DNA of 64,000 nt from G963663315 sp963668255 (GCA_965116595.1 OZ220708.1:620001-684000), one strand, 5' to 3'; shown: positions 9,301 through 19,390, counted from the stretch's first letter. Numbers and translations are program-made. The notes: generated from the letters alone by a model not told the origin.

Positions 9301-10457
9301 TGTCTGGCCTTGATTCGGGGATGGGTGTGACGGGCGATCGAGAACAACAGACCAATCGCTGCCATACTGCTCAACATGCTGCTGCCGCCATAGCTCATCA
9401 TTGGGAGGGTCAGACCCTTGGTGGGCAGCAACCCGGTATTAACGCCAGTGTGCACCGCTGCCTGCAATGCGAGAATAACCCCTATGCCCTGAGCAAGAAA
9501 CCCGGAAAACCGTTGTCCGTGCTGCAGTGCCTGCCGCCCAATGACAAGAGCGCGAAACAAGAGCAGTGCAAACAATGACAGCACGCAGAATATGCCGATT
9601 GCCCCGAGTTCCTCGCCAATGATTGCAATCAGAAAGTCATTGCCTGAATGCGGCAGGTACGACAGCTTCTGTATGCTGCTGCCAAGTCCTGCCCCGAACC
9701 ATTCCCCTCGACCGATTGCGATTAATGACTGCACGAGTTGAAAGCCTGATCCAGTCGGATCTGCCCAGGGGTCCTGGTAGCTGAGCAGCCGTATTACCCG
9801 ATAGGGTTCCATCCACAGGATCAATGTCATCAGACCGGTAGCGACGCTGATGCTGATCACGAGGTGCAAAAGCTGCACACCCGCCAGCATCATCATGATG
9901 GCAACCGTAGTAATGATCACGACCGTCGTGCCATAGTCAGGCTGGAACAGCAACAGCAATCCAATGGTGCCTGCCACCAGTCCAATATTAATGACACCGA
10001 CCTTGAACAAATGAAGATCATCCTTTTTTCTTGCCAGATAGTCAGCGAAATAAATTACTGCCGCAATTTTCACGAACTCCGAGGGTTGCAGCCTTAAGCC
10101 CCACAGATCGACCCAGCGGGAACTGCCATTGACTTCTACACCGAGACTGGTAAACACCAACGACAGGAATATGAGCAATCCGAACAGCAGCCTTGCTTTG
10201 TTCATTCTCTCCAACCAGTCTATTCGAATGGATGCCGCGGCCAATAAAACAATCGTACCCGCCCCAATGTGCATCAAATGTCTGGTCAAATGGTCAAAAT
10301 TGATCTCCTGAGTCTTGCCGCCCCCGGCAACGGTGGCTGAATAAACCATGACCGTACCGATTGATATCATGGCAACGACTGCAAAAACCAACCAGTGATC
10401 CTGATTCCCGACCGGAGATGTCTTTTCACTCAAAGCCGGTCTAGACTGCTGGTTCAT
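9297..10457 (-). CDS. ftsW: Peptidoglycan glycosyltransferase FtsW
   Basis: FtsW is the SEDS-family lipid II polymerase of the division septum and partners with FtsI. From the ATG at 10457 (MNQQSRPALSEK) the protein has 386 residues with about ten hydrophobic segments. The conserved SEDS loops are visible: LQPSEFVKIA, SGNDFLIAIIGEELG and the C-terminal LPTKGLTLPMMSYGGSS. The ATG overlaps the end of murD by 17 bases. An ORF extension to 10547 lies wholly inside murD and was not used. Confidence 0.96.
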   Translation of the reverse strand: MNQQSRPALSEKTSPVGNQDHWLVFAVVAMISIGTVMVYSATVAGGGKTQEINFDHLTRHLMHIGAGTIVLLAAASIRIDWLERMNKARLLFGLLIFLSLVFTSLGVEVNGSSRWVDLWGLRLQPSEFVKIAAVIYFADYLARKKDDLHLFKVGVINIGLVAGTIGLLLLFQPDYGTTVVIITTVAIMMMLAGVQLLHLVISISVATGLMTLILWMEPYRVIRLLSYQDPWADPTGSGFQLVQSLIAIGRGEWFGAGLGSSIQKLSYLPHSGNDFLIAIIGEELGAIGIFCVLSLFALLLFRALVIGRQALQHGQRFSGFLAQGIGVILALQAAVHTGVNTGLLPTKGLTLPMMSYGGSSMLSSMAAIGLLFSIARHTHPRIKARQ

Positions 10458-11820
10458 GATCACCCTCTCTATCGACCAGTTCCATGACCCGTTGTTTAAA
10501 GCAGTTGCCCCGATGCTCATAACTGTCAAACATGTCGTAACTGGCACATGCCGGAGAAAATAAAACGGTAAAATCGGGCTGGGCCAATCTGAATGACTGT
10601 TCTACGGCTTCCTCCAGAGTACCCACGCGGGTCACATTTGATGTGCTCTTGAAACAGGTCAGAATAATCCCGGCATCCTCGCCAAATATGAAGGTATGAG
10701 CCACCTTGTCGGCGATCACATCAGCCATGTATGAAAAATCCGCACCCTTCCCCTGGCCGCCGAGAATCAGGATGATGGGTTGGCGTAATCCCTTGATTGC
10801 TGCAATCGTGGCTCCCGGGTTTGTCCCCTTGGAATCATTTATCCATTTAACCTGATTGACCTCCCTTACCATCTCGCAGCGATGGGGTAAACCATGATAG
10901 TCCAGTGCAGCCTGGATTACTTCCGGATTCAACTTCACCCCGGCTGATTCCACAAGAGCAAACGCCGCCAGCACATTGGCGATATTCTGCTCACCCTGCA
11001 ATGTCAATTGATCAACTCGCGCAAGCACATTGTCCCCACGCGCCATCAGACGCCCTCCTTCGGACTCGACAATACCGAATTCCTCGTCACTACCCGGAGC
11101 ATCCATGCCAAAGCTCAAACCACGAAACCCGTCTGTTGACATGGACTCGGTTATCCGGTCATCGCGATTGATAATCCGGCGCCGGGCATGGCGAAAAATC
11201 CTGAACTTCGCATCGGCATAGTCACCCAGTCCCCGGTACCGGTCCATGTGATCGGCACTAATATTCAGAACCGTCGCAGAAATCAGTTTCAATGTGCGGG
11301 TATTTTCCAATTGAAAGCTGGACAACTCGAGGACATAATAATCAGGCCTCCCACCCTCAAGCAAATCCAGTGCAGGGATGCCGATATTCCCTCCGGTTTT
11401 GACTTTAAATCCTGCGGCCAACAGCATTTGGGCAACCAGCATGGTCACCGTTGACTTTCCATTGGAACCTGTAATTGCGATCACAGGCGCATCCGCACTT
11501 CGAGCAAAGAGTTCTATGTCACTTATCGGTAAATTTTCACTGGGCCTGTCCTTGCCAGTAACCTCAATACCCGGACTGGCGATAATCTGATCAAACTCAT
11601 CGAAACGGTCATAGGGAATACTACCCATCACCAGGTCGACATCGGGGTATCCCTGTTTCACCTGAACCAGGTAAGGTGGAATATCGCGCGAATCGGTTAC
11701 AGTAATCCGGCAATCGGTTTTCGCCAGATGCCTGATGACCGAAAAGCCGGTCATACCCAGGCCAACTACCAGCGCGGATTCCCGGACACGTTCAATGGAT
11801 TCAGTCATAATCAATGCCAT
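10441..11820 (-). CDS. murD: UDP-N-acetylmuramoylalanine--D-glutamate ligase MurD
   Basis: MurD adds D-glutamate to UDP-MurNAc-L-Ala. The 459 residues show the N-terminal Rossmann loop VVGLGMTGFS, the ATP P-loop ITGSNGKSTVTML, the catalytic stretch VLELSSFQLENT, and the C-terminal NDSKGTNPGAT block. The gene starts five bases after the mraY stop. A second ATG four codons in (MTESIERV) is an equally possible start. Function and position match the canonical dcw order. Confidence 0.97.
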   Translation of the reverse strand: MALIMTESIERVRESALVVGLGMTGFSVIRHLAKTDCRITVTDSRDIPPYLVQVKQGYPDVDLVMGSIPYDRFDEFDQIIASPGIEVTGKDRPSENLPISDIELFARSADAPVIAITGSNGKSTVTMLVAQMLLAAGFKVKTGGNIGIPALDLLEGGRPDYYVLELSSFQLENTRTLKLISATVLNISADHMDRYRGLGDYADAKFRIFRHARRRIINRDDRITESMSTDGFRGLSFGMDAPGSDEEFGIVESEGGRLMARGDNVLARVDQLTLQGEQNIANVLAAFALVESAGVKLNPEVIQAALDYHGLPHRCEMVREVNQVKWINDSKGTNPGATIAAIKGLRQPIILILGGQGKGADFSYMADVIADKVAHTFIFGEDAGIILTCFKSTSNVTRVGTLEEAVEQSFRLAQPDFTVLFSPACASYDMFDSYEHRGNCFKQRVMELVDREGDHEPAV

Positions 11821-11824
11821 GGCT

Positions 11825-12907
11825 TCAGCGAATCTTCAACGTCGCCAACCCGATTAACACCAGAATCAGGCTGATTATCCAGAATCGAACGATCACTCTG
11901 GGCTCCGGCCATCCCTTCAATTCAAAATGGTGGTGCAGTGGAGCCATCTTGAAAATCCTCCTGCCAATCAGTTTGTAAGAGGCAACCTGCAATATGACCG
12001 AAACCGTTTCCACAACGAAAAGACCGCCCATGATGATCAACACTATTTCCTGGCGGACAATGACAGCAACAATACCGATTGCCGCACCTACGGAAAGTGC
12101 ACCGATATCTCCCATGAAAACCTGGGCCGGATAAGTATTGAACCAAAGAAATCCCAGGCCGGCGCCCACCAGCGCCGAGCAGAAAACCAGTACCTCTCCT
12201 GCCCCCGGGATATAGGGAATAGCCAGATATGCGGAAAAATTCAGGTTGCCGGATACATAAGCGAATACACCCAGTGCCCCGGCCACCATTACTGCCGGCA
12301 TGATAGCCAGCCCGTCGAGACCGTCGGTGAGGTTAACGGCATTACTGGTGCCAACCACCACCAGATAAGTCAACACAATGAAGCCCCACCCAAGCGGAAT
12401 TGCGACATCCTTGAATAATGGAAGCATCAGTTCGATTTCTGCCGGCAGGTTCGCCGTTTGATACAGGAATATCGCCACCGCCAATCCAGAGATGCTCTGG
12501 AAAAGAAACTTGTTCCTCGCCCCCATCCCCTTCGGGTTCTTGTCAACCAGCTTACGATAATCATCGACCCAGCCAATCACCCCGAACGCAATGGTGGTAA
12601 ACAGGATGGCCCAGATATATCGATTGAACAAATCCCCCCAAAGCAGTGTCGAGACGACCACCGAGAGCAGAATCAGCAGCCCGCCCATGGTCGGCGTACC
12701 GACTTTGCTGAAATGCGTAGGCGGACCTTCTACCCGCACAGTCTGCTCGATTTTATAGTCACTGAGCTTTCGGATCATGGCCGGGCCAAAAACAAATAAT
12801 ATAACGATCGCGGTCAGCACGCCGCATATACCTCTGAACGTGAGGTATCGGAATACATTGAAAAAACTGTACTCTTGAGCGAGATATTCAAACAGCCAGG
12901 TCAACAT
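11825..12907 (-). CDS. mraY: Phospho-N-acetylmuramoyl-pentapeptide-transferase MraY
   Basis: MraY transfers phospho-MurNAc-pentapeptide to undecaprenyl phosphate to form lipid I in the inner membrane. The 360-residue protein has about ten membrane segments. Signature motifs are FSKVGTPTMGG, GWVDDYRKL (aspartate pair), LTDGLDGLAI and FLWFNTYPAQVFMGDIGAL, and the HHHFE motif (APLHHHFELKGWPE) is near the C terminus. It overlaps the end of murF by seven bases. Confidence 0.98.
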   Translation of the reverse strand: MLTWLFEYLAQEYSFFNVFRYLTFRGICGVLTAIVILFVFGPAMIRKLSDYKIEQTVRVEGPPTHFSKVGTPTMGGLLILLSVVVSTLLWGDLFNRYIWAILFTTIAFGVIGWVDDYRKLVDKNPKGMGARNKFLFQSISGLAVAIFLYQTANLPAEIELMLPLFKDVAIPLGWGFIVLTYLVVVGTSNAVNLTDGLDGLAIMPAVMVAGALGVFAYVSGNLNFSAYLAIPYIPGAGEVLVFCSALVGAGLGFLWFNTYPAQVFMGDIGALSVGAAIGIVAVIVRQEIVLIIMGGLFVVETVSVILQVASYKLIGRRIFKMAPLHHHFELKGWPEPRVIVRFWIISLILVLIGLATLKIR

Positions 12908-14322
12908 ACGCAGCCATTTCCCGGTTGAGGATGCAACTCTCCCTCGATCATCTGGTGTACCACTCTTTCCATCCGGGAAGACCGCGAGCCCTTGATCAGC
13001 ATCGCCACATCCGGGGCAAGGGTCTGTTTCGCTGTTTTCAGCAACTCTTCCATACTGTCAAAGACGCTGGCGCTGCCGCCAAAGGGTCCTGCATAATACC
13101 GGGCGTGGTTATTGTGATCCGGGGAATAGCAATACAGGCGATCTATACCCTGGGTTTTCGCGTAGGCGCCCACTTCTTCATGCAACTGCGGACTGGTTTC
13201 TCCCAGTTCCGCCATTGCTCCAAGCACCAGGATTTTTTTACCCTTGCATTGTCGTAATACATTGATTGCGGCCTTCATTGATGCCGGATTGGCGTTATAG
13301 CTGTCATCGATAATCGTTGAGCCATTCAACCCCGGTCTGACATCAAGGCGACCTGTTACACCGGACGCTTTTTCCAGTCCATCCTTTATCCCGGTCAGCC
13401 CGACACCCGCTGTAAAACAGATGGCGGATGCCGCCAGTGCATTCATGATATTGTGGCGCCCCGGCAAGGGCAGATTGATCTGCTTGACCTGATCCTCTAT
13501 CTGTAGTTCGAACTGACTCGTGCGGTTTCCGGACTCTGCATTGTGCGCACTCACATCTGCTTTTGCATCAATCGCAAAGCTTAAAATGGTCGCATCGGGA
13601 CAAGAAGTATTTATCCCTGCCACCCACTCAGTGTAGAACTCATCGTCGGCATTGAGAATGGCTACGCCTGTTTCCGGCAACCCCAGGAAGATCTCGGCTT
13701 TTGCTGAAGCAATTTGCCTGATATCTCCGAGTCCCTCGAGATGGGCGGGCGCCACGTTATTGATCAGCGCTACAGTGGGTCTGGTCAGTCGAGTGAGATA
13801 TTCAATTTCCCCTGGATGGCTGGTTCCCATTTCAATCACCGCAAAGCGATGGCAGTCGGTCAACTTCAACAGGGTAAGCGGCACCCCCCACTGATTGTTG
13901 AAACTTTTCTCGGGCGCCAGACAGCGGCCACACTGTTCAAGTATCGAAGCCGTCATCTGAGTAACAGTGGTTTTCCCATTGCTGCCTGTTATCGCGATGA
14001 CCGGGATGTCAAATCGTGACCGCCAGTCTTTACCAAGCTGACCCAAAGCGACAGTGGTATCCGGCGCTTCGATCAAGGCCAGCTTCGATTCGCCCATGGT
14101 AGACGGCATGGTTGATGACACGTTGGATACCACGGCGCCCACCGCACCCATACTGCCGGCCTGGGATACAAATGCATGGCCATCATGTTTTTCTCCGGGA
14201 ATCGCCACAAACAACCCACCCGGCTCGACCACCCTGGAATCCGTGCTGACTGAAGTGAATCCGGCATCTTTTCCAAGCAGGGTTCCATCAACGATATGGG
14301 CCGCTTCGGACAATGTCATCAT
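12901..14322 (-). CDS. murF: UDP-N-acetylmuramoyl-tripeptide--D-alanyl-D-alanine ligase MurF
   Basis: MurF joins D-Ala-D-Ala to the UDP-MurNAc-tripeptide. The 473 residues contain the substrate-binding N-domain motif STDSRVVEPGGLFVAIPGE, the P-loop ITGSNGKTT and the segment DDSYNANPASM in the C-terminal domain. The gene overlaps murE by four bases and mraY by seven. Its substrate D-Ala-D-Ala needs a Ddl ligase, which is not encoded in this cluster and must be elsewhere in the genome. Confidence 0.97.
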   Translation of the reverse strand: MMTLSEAAHIVDGTLLGKDAGFTSVSTDSRVVEPGGLFVAIPGEKHDGHAFVSQAGSMGAVGAVVSNVSSTMPSTMGESKLALIEAPDTTVALGQLGKDWRSRFDIPVIAITGSNGKTTVTQMTASILEQCGRCLAPEKSFNNQWGVPLTLLKLTDCHRFAVIEMGTSHPGEIEYLTRLTRPTVALINNVAPAHLEGLGDIRQIASAKAEIFLGLPETGVAILNADDEFYTEWVAGINTSCPDATILSFAIDAKADVSAHNAESGNRTSQFELQIEDQVKQINLPLPGRHNIMNALAASAICFTAGVGLTGIKDGLEKASGVTGRLDVRPGLNGSTIIDDSYNANPASMKAAINVLRQCKGKKILVLGAMAELGETSPQLHEEVGAYAKTQGIDRLYCYSPDHNNHARYYAGPFGGSASVFDSMEELLKTAKQTLAPDVAMLIKGSRSSRMERVVHQMIEGELHPQPGNGCVC

Positions 14323-15848
14323 GACAACTCCTCCAACAATTTCCGGACCAGTTCACGATCACACAACTGTCTGGTTTCATAGCCTGTAATCTGCTGTGTT
14401 TCATGACCTTTTCCAGCCAGCAGAATCATGTCTCCGGCGGTTGACGATTGAATCGCCTGCCGGATAGCCAGCTTCCTGTCATGAATCACTGTCGGCCTGC
14501 TTTTCATCCCCTGCAGGATCTGATCGACAATCATCTCCGGTGGTTCAAAACGGGGGTTATCATCGGTGATAATTACACGGTCAGCCAGACGCTCGGCAAT
14601 CGCTCCCATTTGAGGCCGTTTTTCCTTATCCCGATCGCCACCACAACCGAACACCACGACCAGTTCACCACAACACAGTGATTTGAGGGAATTCAATGCC
14701 TGCTCCAGTGCATCCGGGGTATGGGCATAATCGACCACTACACCCGGTTGATGAGAATGATTGGTGAACATTTCCATCCTCCCCGGCGGCGGCGACAATT
14801 CAGGCATGACTTCTGCAATTTCTCCGATCCGATAACCCAGACCGACCAACGCTCCAACCGTTGCCAGGATATTCAATACATTGATCCCGCCAGTCAAGCC
14901 GACTTTTATCCGTGCTGAATCGCCCTGATAACTCAAATCGAACTGAATTCCACAGGCACTGATCTCCAGATTGCAAGGCGATAGATCAGCATTCTCCAGA
15001 CCGTAGGTAAGACAAGTCAAATCTGCCCTGTGTTTTTCGAGATAGTGAATCAGGTTTTGTCCAAAGGCATCATCGGTATTGATTACGGCGATTTTGAGTG
15101 AAGGAAATTCGAATAATTTTTGCTTCGCCTGACTGTATTCCTCCAGGGAGCGGTGATAATCCAGATGATCCCGGGAAAGATTGGTAAGAATGGCAATATC
15201 AAACTCGATGCCATTGACACGCCCCTGATCAAGGCCATGGGAAGAAACTTCGAGACTGACAGCAGTCTTCCCCATTGAGCGAAAATCAGCCAGTTGTCGA
15301 TGCATTGAAATCACATCCATAGTGGTTAAATCAGACATCTGCAAACTTCCGATTTCTCCTGTTCCAAGCGTACCCGAATAGCCGCAGGGAAAACCCAGTT
15401 GTTCCAGCGCCTGACCGATCAGGTAAGCTGTGGTGGTCTTACCGTTGGTTCCGGTTATCCCGATTACCTTCAATGCAGAAGATGGATTCCGGAAATATCC
15501 TGACGCAATCCGACCCAGTTTACCGTTGAGATCGTCAATCCCTATAAGCGGGGTATCTCCCCTGGTTTCTTCTTTGGGCTCAATGCCCCGACTCTCGTAA
15601 AGTACTGCCGATGCATGTTGATCGATTGCCTCGGGGATATAGTCCCGGCCATCGGCATGTACGCCAGGCCGGGCAACAAACACATCACCACTCTCAACAT
15701 GCCGACTGTCCATCTGCAACCGGCCAACCAACCTGTCATCATTCGGCTTCAATGTCGTAATCCCGGACAATATCTCACTCAATCGGACATTCAGGATTGC
15801 ACCCGCCTGGCCGATTGTCCGATGTTCAATCAAAGACCCTATCCCCAT
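14319..15848 (-). CDS. murE: UDP-N-acetylmuramoylalanyl-D-glutamate--2,6-diaminopimelate ligase MurE
   Basis: MurE adds the third stem-peptide residue. The 509-residue protein has the P-loop GTNGKTTTAYL and the motif DDNPRFEPPEMI; the DNPR signature is the one that selects meso-diaminopimelate rather than lysine, so the wall is of the Gram-negative DAP type. The N-terminal uridine-binding motif is MDSRHVESGDVFVA. The gene begins nine bases after ftsI. The first 18 or so residues before VRLSEIL may be an N-terminal extension. Confidence 0.97.
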   Translation of the reverse strand: MGIGSLIEHRTIGQAGAILNVRLSEILSGITTLKPNDDRLVGRLQMDSRHVESGDVFVARPGVHADGRDYIPEAIDQHASAVLYESRGIEPKEETRGDTPLIGIDDLNGKLGRIASGYFRNPSSALKVIGITGTNGKTTTAYLIGQALEQLGFPCGYSGTLGTGEIGSLQMSDLTTMDVISMHRQLADFRSMGKTAVSLEVSSHGLDQGRVNGIEFDIAILTNLSRDHLDYHRSLEEYSQAKQKLFEFPSLKIAVINTDDAFGQNLIHYLEKHRADLTCLTYGLENADLSPCNLEISACGIQFDLSYQGDSARIKVGLTGGINVLNILATVGALVGLGYRIGEIAEVMPELSPPPGRMEMFTNHSHQPGVVVDYAHTPDALEQALNSLKSLCCGELVVVFGCGGDRDKEKRPQMGAIAERLADRVIITDDNPRFEPPEMIVDQILQGMKSRPTVIHDRKLAIRQAIQSSTAGDMILLAGKGHETQQITGYETRQLCDRELVRKLLEELS

Positions 15849-15857
15849 TATTGATGC

Positions 15858-17603
15858 TCACACCCGAGTCTTGTCGACTTGAATCGAAACCACCCGGGAC
15901 TGATCGACATCATCCGGTCTGACGTTATACAAACGCATCATGTCAGACATCAATCTCGAAAAAACCGGCGCCGCAACATCGCCGCCGTAGTAATACTTTC
16001 CTTTGGGATCGTCAATTGAAACGACAGTGACGAACTTCGGATCAGATACCGGACCGAAACCGGCGAACAATGACACATACCGGTTTTTCGCGTATTTGCC
16101 ATCGATCAGCTTGTGAGTGGTCCCGGTCTTTCCACCGATTCGATATCGGGCTATCCTTGCTTTTCGCGCCGTGCCTTTCGGGGTGGCGACCTGCTCGAGC
16201 ATATTTCTGATATTGAGTACGGTTTCAAGGTCAAATACTCTTTCCCCTCTGGCGCGAAACCCGGGTTCCTTTTTCTCCAGTGTCACAGGCAACAATTCTC
16301 CGTCTGTAGCAAAAACAGTATAGGCTCTCGCCAGTTGTAACGGGGTTACCGAGAAACCATAACCGTATGCCATTGTTGCGTGTTCAATTTTCCGGGAACG
16401 GCGTTTGAGAATACCCGGAATTTCGCCGGGCAAAAACCCTGCCGTTGAACCAAAACCAACCTCCTGCAAAGTGTCAAAGAGATCATCAAACGGCAAGGAA
16501 AGAGCGATCTTTGCAGACCCTACATTGCTTGAACGAACGATCACATCGAAAACCGACAGTTCGCCGTAATCATGAACATCCCTGATCGTACTCCCCCCGA
16601 TCCGATAGGTACCCGGGGAGGTGTCAACCATTGTATCCACTCCGAATGATCTGCTTTCCAGCGCCATGGCAATGGTGAACGGTTTTATCGTGGATCCTGG
16701 CTCCAGTAAATCTGTCACCGCACGATTCCTGAATATTCGATTTTTCAGGGAATTACGGTCATTGGGATTGAAATGGGGCGCATTCACCATTGCCAGTATT
16801 TCTCCACTGGGTATGGACAATACCACTACACTGCCACCCGCAGCATCATGTTTGATCAACGTTGATTCCAGATACTGGCTGGCCAGCGATTGCAGGCGCT
16901 GATCAATGCTGATCATAATATCCCTGCCATGCTGGACTTGCTGGACGCTTACTCCCTCAACATAACGACCACTCAGACTCTTGAGCACATGCATCCGGCC
17001 TTCACTGCCTTTCAATTCTTCATTGAATGCCTTCTCCAGCCCTTCCTGACCATTGCCGTCAATATCGGTAAACCCGATCAGGTGGGCACTGATCGGACCA
17101 CCCGGGAAATATCGTTTGTATTCTCTTCGTACCTGAAGTCCGGGAATCGGAGTTTCCACCGCTTGTTCGACCACAGATGGCGGCAATTGTCGTTTGATAT
17201 ACATGAAATCGGCACTGACATATTTTTCGCACTTTTCCTTGAGATTCTGTCTTGATGTACCCGTGGTTTCCAGAATTTTGTCCCAGGACACTTCTGCATT
17301 GCAAAACAACCCGGGGTTCGAAACCAGAGAATATACCGGTGTACTTACAGACAACGGCTGACCGTTGCGATCAAGTATCCGACCTCGCTCCGGGAAGATT
17401 TTGACTTCGCGCAAGTAACGCATTTCTCCCTGGGACTGGAGTTTTTCCCTTTCATGGGTTTGCAAATAGACAACACGCAGCGCCAGCACGACAAACACAC
17501 TGATCATGCCCGCAAGTACCAGGTGCTGACGCCATATCAAATGTGCCCCGGGCGCCTGGTTTCTAATCATTTGTCCGTACCCGGCTGTGTTTGCAAGGAT
17601 CAC
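15858..17603 (-). CDS. ftsI: Septal peptidoglycan transpeptidase FtsI (PBP3)
   Basis: FtsI is the class B penicillin-binding protein that cross-links septal peptidoglycan with FtsW. With the GTG at 17603, which abuts the ftsL stop, it has 581 residues; an ATG 11 codons later (17570, MIRNQAPGAH) is a good alternative. One transmembrane helix lies at about 28-48. The transpeptidase motifs are S304-x-x-K307 (EPGSTIKPF), SSN at 358-360 and KTGTTH near residue 490. The pedestal segment ERGRILDRNGQPL is also typical. Confidence 0.96.
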   Translation of the reverse strand: MILANTAGYGQMIRNQAPGAHLIWRQHLVLAGMISVFVVLALRVVYLQTHEREKLQSQGEMRYLREVKIFPERGRILDRNGQPLSVSTPVYSLVSNPGLFCNAEVSWDKILETTGTSRQNLKEKCEKYVSADFMYIKRQLPPSVVEQAVETPIPGLQVRREYKRYFPGGPISAHLIGFTDIDGNGQEGLEKAFNEELKGSEGRMHVLKSLSGRYVEGVSVQQVQHGRDIMISIDQRLQSLASQYLESTLIKHDAAGGSVVVLSIPSGEILAMVNAPHFNPNDRNSLKNRIFRNRAVTDLLEPGSTIKPFTIAMALESRSFGVDTMVDTSPGTYRIGGSTIRDVHDYGELSVFDVIVRSSNVGSAKIALSLPFDDLFDTLQEVGFGSTAGFLPGEIPGILKRRSRKIEHATMAYGYGFSVTPLQLARAYTVFATDGELLPVTLEKKEPGFRARGERVFDLETVLNIRNMLEQVATPKGTARKARIARYRIGGKTGTTHKLIDGKYAKNRYVSLFAGFGPVSDPKFVTVVSIDDPKGKYYYGGDVAAPVFSRLMSDMMRLYNVRPDDVDQSRVVSIQVDKTRV

Positions 17604-17927
17604 TCACTGGCTACTCGCTTCTTGATTGCTTTTTGCCAACCGGGCATTTTTTAGATACACAGTCGCAATTTCTTCGGGGGCAGGCGGGTGCATTCCCAGT
17701 CGACTTCCCACACTGTCTGCAATGTTATGTCCGGTGTTCCAGGTTTCTTTCTCGATCAACAGTCTGCCCCACTCGGTTTCCAACTGGCTGAGGTCATGAT
17801 CGAGATCTTGCAAATGAGCAAATGCCAGTCGATTCTCATGGCGAACCGTAATCACTGCGAAAGCGCTGAAAATCACCAGAACCAGCAGAATGATCGATAG
17901 TGTGTTGATTGATTGGGATTGACCCAT
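17604..17927 (-). CDS. ftsL: Cell division protein FtsL
   Basis: A 107-residue bitopic membrane protein with one helix at about 9-28 followed by a periplasmic coiled-coil-like stretch (HLQDLDHDLSQLETEWGRL). FtsL forms a trimer with FtsB and FtsQ and activates FtsWI. Sequence conservation in this family is low, but the size, topology, the LxxLExEWxRL-type motif and the position between rsmH and ftsI make the call firm. The stop directly abuts the ftsI GTG. Confidence 0.92.
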   Translation of the reverse strand: MGQSQSINTLSIILLVLVIFSAFAVITVRHENRLAFAHLQDLDHDLSQLETEWGRLLIEKETWNTGHNIADSVGSRLGMHPPAPEEIATVYLKNARLAKSNQEASSQ

Positions 17928-17954
17928 TTGATCCGTTTTATCTGTGAGAATGGA

Positions 17955-18896
17955 CTAGGCTACCTTCCGGGCAACGCGCATTACTGCACTTCTTGCCCTG
18001 GGGTTTCTACTTACTTCATCGGGTTTGGCTCTGACCGGTTTGCCAATCAGGCTCAGCTTCGGCTTCAGCATGTTACTGGTGACAGGGAGGTCAACAGGAT
18101 AGAAGTCGCCTCTCGACTGCTCACGCAGGAACCGCTTTACCATTCTGTCCTCCAGGGAATGGAAGCTGATAATAACCAATCGGCCACCTGATGCCAGCGC
18201 ATCAAGAGCTTGTGGCAGAGTACTTTCAATTTCCTGCAATTCCTGATTTACTGCGATCCGAATCGCCTGAAAAGTACGCGTGGCCGGATGCTTGTGCCTC
18301 TCCCTGACTGGCACGGCATCCGATACCAGTCTACTTAGTTCGGCGGTGGTCTCAATCTCACCGTGCAGCAACGCCTGCTTGATATTCCGTGCTATTCTTC
18401 TGGCGAATCTTTCTTCACCATAATTTTTCAGAATTTTCACCAGTTTGTCTTCCTTTACCCGTTTAATCCAGTCTGCGGCAGGGACGCCTTCAGACTGATC
18501 CATTCTCATATCCAATGGTCCATCATTGCTGAAACTGAATCCTCTTTCAGGTTGATCAAGCTGGGGAGACGACACACCGAAGTCAAACAGGATCGCATCG
18601 ACCTCCCCGAGCAGGCTTTTTTCCTGCAGGATATTCCTCAGTTTTGAGAAAGCGCAGTGAACCACTTCAATTCTCCGGTCATCCTGCGAGAATTTCCTGG
18701 CGTGGGTGACAGCATCCGCATCACGGTCAATCACAATCAACCTGGCCTTCACTGGCAGGGTTTTCAGAATCTCACGGGCATGCCCACCCCTGCCATAGGT
18801 TGCATCAACCACTACTTCCCTGTCGGTCAAATCCAGTGCCTGCACAACCTCTTTCAACAAAACCGGGATGTGAGTTGATGCCTGCACGTCGTTCAC
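17955..18896 (-). CDS. rsmH: 16S rRNA (cytosine(1402)-N(4))-methyltransferase RsmH (MraW)
   Basis: RsmH methylates N4 of C1402 in 16S rRNA using S-adenosylmethionine. I chose the GTG at 18896 because it overlaps the mraZ stop as GTGA and yields 313 residues, the usual family length; the longer frame to 18956 lies inside mraZ. Motifs are HIPVLLKEV, the SAM loop VDATYGRGGHAREIL, FDFGVSSPQLDQPERGFSF and the C-terminal ISFHSLEDRMVKRF. It ends 27 bp before ftsL. Confidence 0.97.
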   Translation of the reverse strand: MNDVQASTHIPVLLKEVVQALDLTDREVVVDATYGRGGHAREILKTLPVKARLIVIDRDADAVTHARKFSQDDRRIEVVHCAFSKLRNILQEKSLLGEVDAILFDFGVSSPQLDQPERGFSFSNDGPLDMRMDQSEGVPAADWIKRVKEDKLVKILKNYGEERFARRIARNIKQALLHGEIETTAELSRLVSDAVPVRERHKHPATRTFQAIRIAVNQELQEIESTLPQALDALASGGRLVIISFHSLEDRMVKRFLREQSRGDFYPVDLPVTSNMLKPKLSLIGKPVRAKPDEVSRNPRARSAVMRVARKVA

Positions 18897-19351
18897 AGCG
18901 AAAGTCGCTCCATCTCGACAGAGATTCCGTCTGATTCCAGCTCTTCCTTGAGCCACTCACTCCTTCGCGCATGCCACAGGCTTTCGCTCCAGATTTCAAA
19001 TTTATTGCCCTGGCCCACCAGGTAAATTTCTTTCTTCATCATTGAGAATTCACGAAGCGGGGACGGCAACAGAATTCGCCCGTTACCATCCATATCGACA
19101 TCAGAGGCATAGCCAAGCAAAAAACGTTTCAGTTTCTGGTGGGCCGGATCAAAACTGGGCAGAGCAACCAGTTTTTCCTCGACCTTTTCCCATTCATCCA
19201 TCGGGTATAGCCAAAGACAGTGTTCCCTGGTATTGTTCACCGTCACAACCAGCTTTCCATCGCAACATGTGATAAGGTTTTCCCGATATCGACTGGGTAT
19301 CGCGAACCTGCCCTTGCTGTCCAGGTTGATCGAGTTCGCGCCACGAAACAT
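18893..19351 (-). CDS. mraZ: Transcriptional regulator MraZ
   Basis: MraZ is a SpoVT/AbrB-fold DNA-binding protein that autorepresses the dcw operon. The 152 residues contain two AbrB-like halves: the first begins FRGANSINLDSKGRFAIPSRYRE... and the second carries DVDMDGNGRILLPSPLREF, each with the conserved DxxGRxxIP/LP core. It is the first gene of the leftward cluster and lies just downstream of three 10-bp repeats that match its known operator layout. Confidence 0.97.
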   Translation of the reverse strand: MFRGANSINLDSKGRFAIPSRYRENLITCCDGKLVVTVNNTREHCLWLYPMDEWEKVEEKLVALPSFDPAHQKLKRFLLGYASDVDMDGNGRILLPSPLREFSMMKKEIYLVGQGNKFEIWSESLWHARRSEWLKEELESDGISVEMERLSL

Positions 19352-19360
19352 AATTATTTA

Positions 19361-19390
19361 CCACTATTTACCACTATTCCCCACTATAGA
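19361..19390 (-). promoter_or_regulatory. Three 10-bp direct repeats: probable MraZ operator
   Basis: On the minus strand, three head-to-tail decamers (AGTGGGGAAT, AGTGGTAAAT, AGTGGTAAAT) end ten bases before the mraZ ATG. Known MraZ operators are TGGGN motifs repeated every 10 bp upstream of mraZ. The first copy matches TGGG exactly; the other two have TGGT. The repeats overlap the -10 element, which fits autorepression. Confidence 0.8.
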